From assembly GCA_963597615.1 (NCBI GenBank), contig CAVBQS010000044.1:1-59471 (forward strand): a DNA stretch of 59,471 nucleotides, given 5' to 3'. A program made the position numbers and the translations under genes. Shown here piece after piece: positions 26,445 through 33,581 of the stretch (positions are counted from its first letter, which is position 1; each line of letters starts with the position of its first letter). This DNA comes from CAKRJP01 sp963597615. GTDB lineage: Bacteria; Bacillota; Clostridia; Lachnospirales; Lachnospiraceae. The notes below the pieces were generated by a model. The model was not told the origin of the DNA, searched no databases, and saw only the letters and a list, made by a program, of their open reading frames with translations.

Positions 26445-28757
26445 CGTTTCATCCTCCTGCACTTTTTTATTTGCTTGTTTTATTTTCTTATCTTTTCCTG
26501 CATCATACATGGGGAAAAGGTTAAGCCTAAGGGCATTAGTTACCACACAAAAACTAGACAGACTCATCGCTGCAGCTCCAAACATAGGATTTAAGGTCCA
26601 TCCAAAAATAGGGATCCAGACCCCTGCCGCCAATGGGATTCCGATAATGTTATAGAAAAAGGCCCAAAACAGATTTTCATGAATATTTCTTAAAGTTGCA
26701 CGGCTAAGTCTGATGGCTGCCGGCACATCCATTAAAGTGCTTTTCATCAGCACCAGGTCTGCAGCATCAATGGCAATATCTGTACCAGCTCCAATGGCAA
26801 TTCCAATATCTGCTCTGGTAAGAGCCGGTGCATCATTGATTCCGTCTCCTACCATGGTAACCTTTCCTCTTTTCTTTAATTTTCTTATAACAACCTCTTT
26901 CCCTTCCGGAAGGACTCCTGCAATTACTTCATCTACTCCCGCCTGTTTTCCAATGGCTTTTGCAGTTCTCTCATTGTCTCCCGTTAACATAACCACCTGG
27001 ATTCCCATATTTTGAAGCTGTTTAATTGCTTCTGGGCTATCCTCTTTCACTACATCTGCCACTGCAATAATTCCTAGAAGTTCTTGTTCTTTCGCAAAAA
27101 ACAAGGGGGTTTTTCCTTCTTTAGCCAAGGCTTCAGACTCTTTCTTTAGTTTTTCTGATACCTTTACCTTAGAGGAGATAAATTTATAATTTCCTCCATA
27201 CAACTGGGCATCCTCACATCGACCCAAAAGACCATTTCCCGGCAGGGCCTGAAAATCTGTCACATTTAATTTTTCCAAGTTATGGGTCTCTCCATATTCT
27301 TTAATAGCAAGGGCCAAGGGATGCTCACTTTTTATTTCTAGACTGTAAGCTAATTTAATAAGAGTTTCGGAATCTACTCCTTCTTCCGGGAAAAGGTCTG
27401 TAACCTTAGGAGTTCCCTTGGTAATGGTTCCTGTCTTATCCAGTGCAACAATCTGAGTTTTTCCTGTTTCCTCCAAGGAAACTGCTGTCTTAAACATGAT
27501 CCCATGTTTGGCTCCCATTCCATTTCCCACCATTATGGCTACTGGAGTAGCTAGACCCAAAGCACAAGGGCAACTAATTACCAGCACGGAAATTCCTCTA
27601 GCCAGGGCATAGCCTACATCTTTCCCTGCCAAAAGCCAAACCACAAAGGTAATCAAGGCAAGGCTTATAACTGTAGGAACAAATACCCCGGATACCCGGT
27701 CTGCGATTTTTGCAATAGGCGCCTTGGTAGCTGCCGCATCACTTACCATCTGAATAATCTGGGATAAGGTAGTATCCTCTCCTACTCTGGAAGCCTGACA
27801 CTTTAAATAACCAGACTGATTCACTGTTGCGGCAGAAACACTGTCTCCCACTTCTTTGTCTACAGGAATGCTTTCCCCTGTAAGGGCCGCCTCATTGACT
27901 GCACTGCTGCCTTCTAACACAAGGCCATCCACCGGTATATTTTCCCCAGGGCGAACAATAAAGATATCCCCTTTTTTTACAGCATCAATGGATACTTCGG
28001 TCTCCTTGTCATCCACCAAAATAGTGGCAACTTTAGGCGCCAATTTCATAAGGCTCTTTAAGGCGTCCGTGGTTTTTCCTTTGGACCTAGCCTCTAACAT
28101 TTTTCCCACAGTGATCAAGGTCAAAATCATGGCTGCTGATTCAAAGTAAAACTCTTCCATGTAACCCATGACCCCTTCCATATCCCCACGAACCTGGGCG
28201 CCAGTCATTGCAAAAAGGGCATAGGTACTGTAGATAAAAGCCGCACTGGACCCTAAAGCCACCAGAGTATCCATATTAGGAGCCCGATGAAGTAGGCCTT
28301 TAAAGCCGCTAATAAAGAACTTTTGATTGATCACCATAATCACAATGGTAAGTAACATTTGCAAAAGTCCCATAGCTACGTGATTTCCATCAAAAAAGGC
28401 CGGCAAGGGCCATCCCCACATCATATGTCCCATGGAAAAATACATTAATAACAACAAAAATCCAAGAGAAGAAAGCAGCCGCTTCTTAAGAAGTGGACTT
28501 TCCCTATCCTTCAGAGCATCTTCTGGATCTTCCAGGCTCTGACTCCTTGTTTCTCCTGCCTTCTTTTCTTTTGCACCATATCCGGCATCTGTCACCGCTC
28601 TAATGATGGCCGAAGACTCTGCACTTCCCTCCACTCCCATGGAGTTGGTGAGAAGACTTACGGAACAGCCAGACACTCCCGGCACTGCAGACACGGCCTT
28701 TTCCACCCGGGCACTGCAAGCGGCACAACTCATTCCTGTTACAATATATTGTTTCAT
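26235..28757 (-). CDS. copA: Copper-exporting P1B-type ATPase with C-terminal CopZ-like domain
   Basis: Pumps Cu+ out of the cell. Domain order in 840 residues: N-terminal heavy-metal-associated domain (GMSCAAC; Cys11 and Cys14), eight membrane helices including the transport motif CPCALGLATP, actuator motif LTGES, phosphorylated Asp in DKTGTITKGTP, the HP motif SEHPLALA and hinge GDGINDAPAL. Unusually, a second HMA domain (GMMCGHC; Cys783, Cys786) sits at the very C-terminus, after a Lys-rich linker. In most Firmicutes this domain is a separate protein, CopZ. Met772 begins that domain and has its own ribosome site. The gene lies 16 bp after csoR. Confidence 0.96.
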   Translation of the reverse strand: MKQYIVTGMSCAACSARVEKAVSAVPGVSGCSVSLLTNSMGVEGSAESSAIIRAVTDAGYGAKEKKAGETRSQSLEDPEDALKDRESPLLKKRLLSSLGFLLLLMYFSMGHMMWGWPLPAFFDGNHVAMGLLQMLLTIVIMVINQKFFISGFKGLLHRAPNMDTLVALGSSAAFIYSTYALFAMTGAQVRGDMEGVMGYMEEFYFESAAMILTLITVGKMLEARSKGKTTDALKSLMKLAPKVATILVDDKETEVSIDAVKKGDIFIVRPGENIPVDGLVLEGSSAVNEAALTGESIPVDKEVGDSVSAATVNQSGYLKCQASRVGEDTTLSQIIQMVSDAAATKAPIAKIADRVSGVFVPTVISLALITFVVWLLAGKDVGYALARGISVLVISCPCALGLATPVAIMVGNGMGAKHGIMFKTAVSLEETGKTQIVALDKTGTITKGTPKVTDLFPEEGVDSETLIKLAYSLEIKSEHPLALAIKEYGETHNLEKLNVTDFQALPGNGLLGRCEDAQLYGGNYKFISSKVKVSEKLKKESEALAKEGKTPLFFAKEQELLGIIAVADVVKEDSPEAIKQLQNMGIQVVMLTGDNERTAKAIGKQAGVDEVIAGVLPEGKEVVIRKLKKRGKVTMVGDGINDAPALTRADIGIAIGAGTDIAIDAADLVLMKSTLMDVPAAIRLSRATLRNIHENLFWAFFYNIIGIPLAAGVWIPIFGWTLNPMFGAAAMSLSSFCVVTNALRLNLFPMYDAGKDKKIKQANKKVQEDETMTKTMKIEGMMCGHCEAAVKKALEAVEGVESAQASHEKGTAIVSLNSQVADEVLKKAVEDKDYQVIEIQ
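26453..26458 (-). promoter_or_regulatory. Internal ribosome binding site in copA
   Basis: AGGAGG, a perfect anti-16S match, lies inside the copA reading frame 8 nt before an in-frame ATG that opens the C-terminal metal-binding domain. Confidence 0.6.
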
Positions 28758-28773
28758 TAATGTTTCTTACCTC

Positions 28774-29157
28774 CTAACGCATCAGCTTTTGTAGGGTTAC
28801 TACCAGCTCTTCAATGGTTTCGTCCTTACCTTCTCTAATATCTCTAGCCACGCAGGTCTTTATATGGTTCTCTAAAAGAACCTTGTTAAAACTGTTTAAT
28901 GCCGCCCGAATGGCAGACACCTGCACAAGAATATCTGTGCAATAAGCATCCTTTTCAATCATGCCCTTGACCCCACGAACCTGCCCCTCAATCCGGCTTA
29001 AGCGGTTCATTAAGTCCTTATATTCTTTTTCGCTGCGGTCCTTGGTCTTATGACTACAGCAGCACTTCCCTTCTGTTGCCACTTCCTGCAAATAAGAGCC
29101 TTCCTCTTGTTCTGGCATCTTCTGATTCACACAACAATTTTCTATATTTTCCTTCAT
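28774..29157 (-). CDS. csoR: CsoR-family copper-sensing repressor
   Basis: All-helical DUF156 repressor that leaves DNA when Cu+ binds. The start at 29157 (127 residues) has AAGGTG 6 nt upstream. The copper ligands Cys73, His98 and Cys102 (AYC...NHIKTC) follow the CsoR C-H-C pattern. It has an unusual N-terminal extension of about 45 residues with Cys at 8, 9, 32, 33 and 34 and His36, not found in standard CsoR. Upstream promoter and operators match the CsoR type. copA follows by 16 bp, so the pair forms a copper-responsive operon. Confidence 0.92.
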   Translation of the reverse strand: MKENIENCCVNQKMPEQEEGSYLQEVATEGKCCCSHKTKDRSEKEYKDLMNRLSRIEGQVRGVKGMIEKDAYCTDILVQVSAIRAALNSFNKVLLENHIKTCVARDIREGKDETIEELVVTLQKLMR

Positions 29158-29212
29158 CAGTTTCACCTTCTGTTCTCTGCTAAAAATTATCCTTTTTGAT
29201 CTCGACACCATC

Positions 29213-29241
29213 ATAGTATACCCCTTATGGGTATTTGTAAA
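29213..29241 (-). promoter_or_regulatory. Promoter of csoR-copA
   Basis: TTTACA (29236-29241), 17-bp spacer, TACTAT (29213-29218) on the minus strand. The spacer holds one of the two copper operator palindromes. Confidence 0.8.
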
Positions 29242-29256
29242 CCCCCCCAGGGGTAT
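29218..29256. promoter_or_regulatory. Two CsoR-type operators
   Basis: ATACCCC-TTA-TGGGTAT (29218-29234) fills the -35/-10 spacer and ACCCCCCCAGGGGTAT (29241-29256) covers the -35 and upstream bases. GC-rich ACCCC/GGGGT dyads in AT-rich DNA are the known CsoR operator type. Confidence 0.75.
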
Positions 29257-29334
29257 ATTCATTAAAATTATTATCGTTATTTGTCTGAATTTTCTGATAT
29301 TTCTATATCTTTTTATCTATTTTCACATTTCGTA

Positions 29335-29570
29335 TTGACAAGTAGTATTTTGCGTGTTATATTTATTTCAACAAAAAACAAGAAAGCAAAGGGGAGATTA
29401 GTAAAAAGACAATTACTAGACTCAGAAAAAATTAAGAAAAGGAGGTTAGTCCACCAGAAATATTAATTTAAACTTCATAATCTAAGAAAGGGAAAAGGTA
29501 TAGTCCAATGTACATGGAAGAAAATTAATAGCCCTTCATTGAAAACAAGATGATTCAATGAAGGGCTATT
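29335..29570 (+). ncRNA. Possible small RNA in the gap between csoR and the AAA+ gene
   Basis: The gap 29263-29617 has no convincing ORF. On the plus strand TTGACA (29335-29340), 17-bp spacer and TATATT (29358-29363) form a near-consensus promoter. About 200 bp later a 17-bp perfect stem (29527-29543 with 29554-29570) could end a transcript. In between there is an AGGAGG (29440) with no start codon nearby and two similar TAGTCCA blocks (29447, 29501). The hairpin may simply be the minus-strand terminator of the AAA+ gene. Confidence 0.35.
29527..29570. terminator. Terminator of the AAA+ ATPase gene
   Basis: AATAGCCCTTCATTGAA pairs with its exact complement over a 10-nt loop; on the minus strand AAUUUUCUU follows shortly after. 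Confidence 0.75.
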
Positions 29571-29617
29571 CTTATATGCTTTTATATATTATAGTTTTTA
29601 TGTTATGCTTTATTTTC

Positions 29618-31102
29618 TTACACAAGCAAATCTCTAACCATCTGGGATGTAAATTCCACATGGTCTAAGTGCTCTACTTCGATCTGATACAAGGCATTGG
29701 CCGCGATATGCTCTGCTGCCTGCTCTAAATCACGAATTCCTGATGTGTCTGAATACTGCTTAATGACTTCATCTAATCCATCTTCTGTCAGGACACATTC
29801 TTCTTTTTTCATACCCATGTGTTTTAATACCTTAGGCAAGGCAAATTGGGAGAAAATCACTTTCTTTTCTTCTTCTGTATAATCCGGGATATCAATTACA
29901 GCAAACCTGGACATTAAGGGGGCACTGATCTGGTCCTTGTCATTGGCAGTGGCAATTGGATAAACTCCCACGGTAGGAATCATACACTCCATATAATTGT
30001 CGGTAAATCCAAGATTATCTAGCAAGGTAAGAAGCACATCCGCCGGATTTCCATTCCCCTTTCCGGCAGCTGCCTTATCAAGCTCATTAATAATAAAAAC
30101 AAGGTTGGATTCTCCTGCCATGGAAAAGGCATCCATAATAATTCCAGGCTTTGCATTGGCATAAATACGGGAACTTCCAGTAAGCTGCTCCGGATCGTTA
30201 ATAGAACTCATATCCAAGGTGGTCCATGGTAATTTTAAAATTCTGGCCACAGCGTAAGCGATCTGAGACTTACCGGTTCCTGCAGGTCCCACCAGCAAAA
30301 GTCCATAGGCCGGTAAGGTATGGGTTCGATTAATCTGGATAATGGTCTCAATAATTCTCTGCTTAACCCTCTCCATTCCATAAAGTTCCTCATCAAGGAT
30401 TCTTCTGGCTTCCTTTGGATCAATGGCCTCAAAATACTGACTTCTCCACTGAATATTCATCATAATAGAAAGGGCTCTTTGGGCATGTCTTCTCTCCTCG
30501 GGAGAAACTTCATTAGAACGAGCCACCGCTAAGTTTCTTCTAGCCCAAAGTCTGATATTGTCCGGCAGGGTTCTTCCTGCACAGTTCATGAAGTCTGTGA
30601 TGCTCTGAATACTAGTAAGCTTCATCTCATCCCCTTCTTCATCCTGATCTTCATCTTCCACTGCATCAAAAGGTGCATCACTGGCTAAAAGTCTTTCAAT
30701 CATAAACTGCAGGAATCCATCCTCCGCGGAAAGCTTGGTGCCTCCCCCGAAAGCAATCTCCCTGATTTTATAAACTGCATATCCATCTTCTAAATTCTTT
30801 CCAGACAGGCGAACACTAATATGGTTCTCCCCTAACCATTTTAAGAGGCTGACAAATCTTGCATCTATTTTTAAAATATCTGCAGTATAGGTTGCCTCCT
30901 CGTCCTTAAACTCAAAAGCTGTTCTCTTAATAGGATTAATAAACATTCCATTGGAATGGTGTTTCCACTGTTGCTTTTTATTATCAAGAACCAAAATTGG
31001 CTGTTCATAAGAGGTGATTCTTGCATTGGATTTGAATGTGGTATAGGTGCACTCTGCTACCTTTTCCTTATCCGGTGTATTGTTAAAATCAAAAACTGGC
31101 AT
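29618..31102 (-). CDS. Lon-like AAA+ ATPase without a protease domain
   Basis: A 494-residue protein. The N-terminal 160 residues are of unknown fold and end in an acidic stretch (EDEDQDEEGDE). The AAA+ module from about 235 resembles that of Lon: YGMERVKQRI, Walker A GPAGTGKS (272-279), TGSSRIYANAKPG, sensor-1 IATAND, arginine-finger region LMSRFAVIDIPDYTEEEKK and sensor-2 SGIRDLEQ. The protein stops after the small AAA domain, so the Ser-Lys protease domain of Lon is absent. Walker B reads FIINELDK: Asn339 replaces the usual Asp, with the catalytic Glu340 kept. ATG 31102 follows AAGGAG. Function unknown; it stands alone between terminators. Confidence 0.85.
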   Translation of the reverse strand: MPVFDFNNTPDKEKVAECTYTTFKSNARITSYEQPILVLDNKKQQWKHHSNGMFINPIKRTAFEFKDEEATYTADILKIDARFVSLLKWLGENHISVRLSGKNLEDGYAVYKIREIAFGGGTKLSAEDGFLQFMIERLLASDAPFDAVEDEDQDEEGDEMKLTSIQSITDFMNCAGRTLPDNIRLWARRNLAVARSNEVSPEERRHAQRALSIMMNIQWRSQYFEAIDPKEARRILDEELYGMERVKQRIIETIIQINRTHTLPAYGLLLVGPAGTGKSQIAYAVARILKLPWTTLDMSSINDPEQLTGSSRIYANAKPGIIMDAFSMAGESNLVFIINELDKAAAGKGNGNPADVLLTLLDNLGFTDNYMECMIPTVGVYPIATANDKDQISAPLMSRFAVIDIPDYTEEEKKVIFSQFALPKVLKHMGMKKEECVLTEDGLDEVIKQYSDTSGIRDLEQAAEHIAANALYQIEVEHLDHVEFTSQMVRDLLV

Positions 31103-31287
31103 AGCTTTTAACTCCTTTGTTGATTCTTTAAAATTCTACAGTGCCTATCATACACGAATCCCCGTCTCCATGCAAATACTTCCATATGACATACACTATT
31201 TTTCATCTCCATAGGCCCTCTATTTTCAGCCACAAAACCTACAAATTATTGGACGAAATTTTGTACAGTATTCCTTTTGTTTTTTTC

Positions 31288-31349
31288 TTGTGACCCGCAA
31301 ATGAGAATGATATAATAGCCCGGTATTGTATTGTATCCGGGCTGCCCGG
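31288..31349 (+). promoter_or_regulatory. Promoter and hairpin leader of the ECF S-component gene
   Basis: TTGTGA (31288-31293), 17-bp spacer and TATAAT (31311-31316). The transcript would begin near AGCCCGG (31317-31323), which can pair with CCGGGCT (31337-31343); a second copy GCCCGG (31344-31349) follows, so two pairings compete. No known riboswitch class was recognised. Confidence 0.6.
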
Positions 31350-31374
31350 AATGATAACAAGGAGGAATTGAATA

Positions 31375-32040
31375 ATGAACAACAAAAAACATGACACTCG
31401 TTGGATGGTAAGTGTAGCACTTATGGCAGCCATCGTAATCGTATTGGCAAATACGCCTCTGGGTATGATTCAGCTTCCAATCATTAAGGCTACAACGGTA
31501 CATATTCCTGTAATCATCGGAGCTATTTTACTTGGGCCAATGGCTGGTGGAATTTTAGGATTTGTCTTCGGTATGTGCTCCTTAATCAGCAATACTATGG
31601 CACCTACTTTATTATCCTTTGCATTCTCACCTTTTATGAGCACCACTGGAATCCCTGGAGCTATTAAAGCCATCTGGGTATCTGTTGGATGCCGTATGTT
31701 AATTGGTATTGCCGCTGGTTGGTTGTGGATTTTATTTAAGAATTTAAAAATAAATGACGTAGTTGCCCTTCCAATTGTTGGATTTGCTGGTTCTATGGTA
31801 AACACCATCACCGTAATGGGAAGCATCTATATTCTTTTTGCAAAGCAATATGCTGAGGCAAAGGATGTAACTGTTACTGCTGTTTGGGGACTGGTTATGG
31901 GTACTGTAACTGCTTCTGGTATTCCTGAAGCAATTGCTGCCGCTGTCTTAGTATTAGCCATTGGAAAGGCTTTGGTTTTGGTATTTAGACGCATGGGGAT
32001 GATGGATTTTTCTCCAGCAAAAACTGTAGAGACAAAATAA
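31375..32040 (+). CDS. ECF transporter S component
   Basis: A 221-residue membrane protein with about six helices, of the energy-coupling-factor substrate-binding type (COG4684-like). The N-terminus carries the RWMVSVALMAAIVIVL helix with Ala-rich contact motif, then VHIPVIIGAILLGPMAGG and FSPFM, typical of vitamin S components. The ATPase and T subunits are not in this window, so it would use a shared module encoded elsewhere. AGGAGG stands 9 nt before ATG 31375. Substrate unknown; folate, pantothenate and related vitamins are the usual ones. The next gene is tRNA-Trp, with its own promoter. Confidence 0.85.
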   Translation: MNNKKHDTRWMVSVALMAAIVIVLANTPLGMIQLPIIKATTVHIPVIIGAILLGPMAGGILGFVFGMCSLISNTMAPTLLSFAFSPFMSTTGIPGAIKAIWVSVGCRMLIGIAAGWLWILFKNLKINDVVALPIVGFAGSMVNTITVMGSIYILFAKQYAEAKDVTVTAVWGLVMGTVTASGIPEAIAAAVLVLAIGKALVLVFRRMGMMDFSPAKTVETK

Positions 32041-32070
32041 TTTACTTTTTTGATTTTTTTCATTTTTCTC

Positions 32071-32100
32071 TTGACACTTACAAATCCTATATGCTAATAT
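32071..32100 (+). promoter_or_regulatory. Promoter of tRNA-Trp
   Basis: Perfect TTGACA (32071-32076), 18-bp spacer and TAATAT (32095-32100), 32 bp before the tRNA. Confidence 0.75.
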
Positions 32101-32132
32101 ATCCAAGTGTCACGGACACAGATACAATCTAT

Positions 32133-32203
32133 AGGGGATTGGTCAAGTGGTATGATAGGGGTCTCCAAAACCTTTGGCGGGAGTTCGATTCTCTCATCCC
32201 CTG
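32133..32203 (+). tRNA. trnW: tRNA-Trp (anticodon CCA)
   Basis: A full cloverleaf can be drawn: acceptor AGGGGAT/ATCCCCT with discriminator G, D-stem GTCA/TGAT, anticodon stem GGGGT/ACCTT around loop CTCCAAA (anticodon CCA at 32165-32167), and T-stem GGGAG/CTCTC with loop TTCGATT. The 3' CCA is not encoded. It is a single-gene unit with a promoter and a strong terminator. Confidence 0.97.
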
Positions 32204-32208
32204 CTTTT

Positions 32209-32241
32209 AAAAACTCGCAAGTTTCACTTGCGAGTTTTTTT
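32209..32241. terminator. Terminator after tRNA-Trp
   Basis: AACTCGCAAG pairs with CTTGCGAGTT over a 5-nt loop, followed by a U run; A residues before it make it usable for the convergent threonine aldolase gene too. Confidence 0.92.
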
Positions 32242-32288
32242 GTTGCTCTTGGGAAAACCTGTAAATCATTTGTTTTCCCAAAAGTCAC

Positions 32289-33335
32289 TTAATTATTATT
32301 TTTTATTTCAGCTACTACTTCCTCCAAACGATCCACTGCCTCCTTTGTGGTACACCAGCTGGTGCAAAAGCGAATGGCGGATTTTCCTCCCGGAAGTATC
32401 TCCCAAAGTTCTCCTTCAGAAGTTTTTCGAATCCTTTCATAATCTTCATCCGGTATAATAGGAAATTGTTGATTGGTAGGGGATTCAAAAAGCAGTTCAT
32501 ATCCTGCAGATTTAAAAATATCCCGCACCCGGTAAGCCATCTCATCCGCATGACGGCCAAGTTCAAAGTAAAGTCCATCCTTCATTAATTCTTCAAATTG
32601 AATTCCAAGAAGACGACCCTTGGCCAGCATTCCCCCTCTTTGCTTGATCATATATCGAAAATCTTTTGTCAGTGCCGGATTACTTATTACCACTGCCTCC
32701 CCAAACAAGGCACCTACCTTGGTTCCTCCAATATAAAAGACGTCAGAAAACCTAGCTAAATCCGGCAATGTAACATCGGTATTCTCTGCCATAAGACCAT
32801 AAGCCAAACGGGCACCATCAACAAACAAGGGCAAGTGATACTGCTCACAAACCTGGTGAATGTCTTCTAATTCTTTATATGTATATAAGGTTCCATATTC
32901 TGTAGGATGGGAAATATATACCATTCCCGGCTGAACAATGTGTTCAAAGCTAGCATCTGATATATGATCCTCAATAGCCTTTTTTATCTGCCCTGCCTGG
33001 ATTTTCCCATTCACTGCAGGAAGGGACAAAACCTTATGGCCGGTAGCTTCAATGGCTCCTGTTTCATGAACATTAATATGTCCGTTTTCTGCACAAAGGA
33101 CCCCTTGGTATGGCCTAAGAATCGAGGCAATTACCGTTGTATTCGTCTGGGTGCCTCCCACAAGGAAATGCACATCTGCCTCCGGCGCCTTACATAGGTC
33201 TCTGATCATAGCCCTGGCATGGCCACAATGTTCATCATTTCCATATCCTACTGTCTGTTCAAAATTGCTTTTCTCCAAAGCCTTTAATATATTGGGATGA
33301 CAGCCTTCCCCATAGTCGCAATGAAACAAATTCAT
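32289..33335 (-). CDS. ltaE: Low-specificity threonine aldolase family PLP enzyme
   Basis: Fold-type I PLP enzyme of 348 residues that splits L-threonine (and allo-threonine) into glycine and acetaldehyde. Lys206 in FYIGGTKVGALFGE binds PLP, Asp173 in FVDGARL contacts the ring, and GGTQTNTTVIAS is the phosphate-binding loop. Start ATG 33335 follows AAGGAG. A -10 box TATAAT with TGG before it (extended form) lies near 33374-33379. It would produce glycine, and a glycine-responsive symporter lies elsewhere in this window, but no direct link is shown. Confidence 0.9.
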   Translation of the reverse strand: MNLFHCDYGEGCHPNILKALEKSNFEQTVGYGNDEHCGHARAMIRDLCKAPEADVHFLVGGTQTNTTVIASILRPYQGVLCAENGHINVHETGAIEATGHKVLSLPAVNGKIQAGQIKKAIEDHISDASFEHIVQPGMVYISHPTEYGTLYTYKELEDIHQVCEQYHLPLFVDGARLAYGLMAENTDVTLPDLARFSDVFYIGGTKVGALFGEAVVISNPALTKDFRYMIKQRGGMLAKGRLLGIQFEELMKDGLYFELGRHADEMAYRVRDIFKSAGYELLFESPTNQQFPIIPDEDYERIRKTSEGELWEILPGGKSAIRFCTSWCTTKEAVDRLEEVVAEIKNNN

Positions 33336-33438
33336 AAATATTCTCCTTCTCTGATTTTATATCTTTGTTTTCAAATTATACCATAGGTTCCCAAGTCCTT
33401 TGCAATTTTCACAATGAGGATTTTACTTTTCCTGCATT

Positions 33439-33500
33439 TTACATTTCCATTACACAAAATTTACTTTTTCATGGACGATTGCCTCAATGGATGTTATATT
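33439..33500 (+). promoter_or_regulatory. Possible Pho box and promoter of the Na+/phosphate symporter gene
   Basis: TTACAT (33439), TTACAC (33450) and TTACTT (33461) recur with exact 11-bp spacing, as in PhoP-binding TTAACA-type arrays of Firmicutes. An extended -10 box TGT-TATATT ends at 33500, which places the array about 45-68 bp before the start of transcription. A small hairpin GGTATTTTC/GAAAATACC (33541-33563) lies in the leader. Confidence 0.45.
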
Positions 33501-33581
33501 TATTGATAGTGGGGTATTTTTTAAAAACACTTTTTTACACGGTATTTTCCCCTTTGAAAATACCAGTCATGGAGGCAAACT

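Noticed and set aside
29281..29466. ORF of 61 codons in the gap after csoR
   Set aside because: Its TTG start lies upstream of the likely promoter and has no ribosome site.
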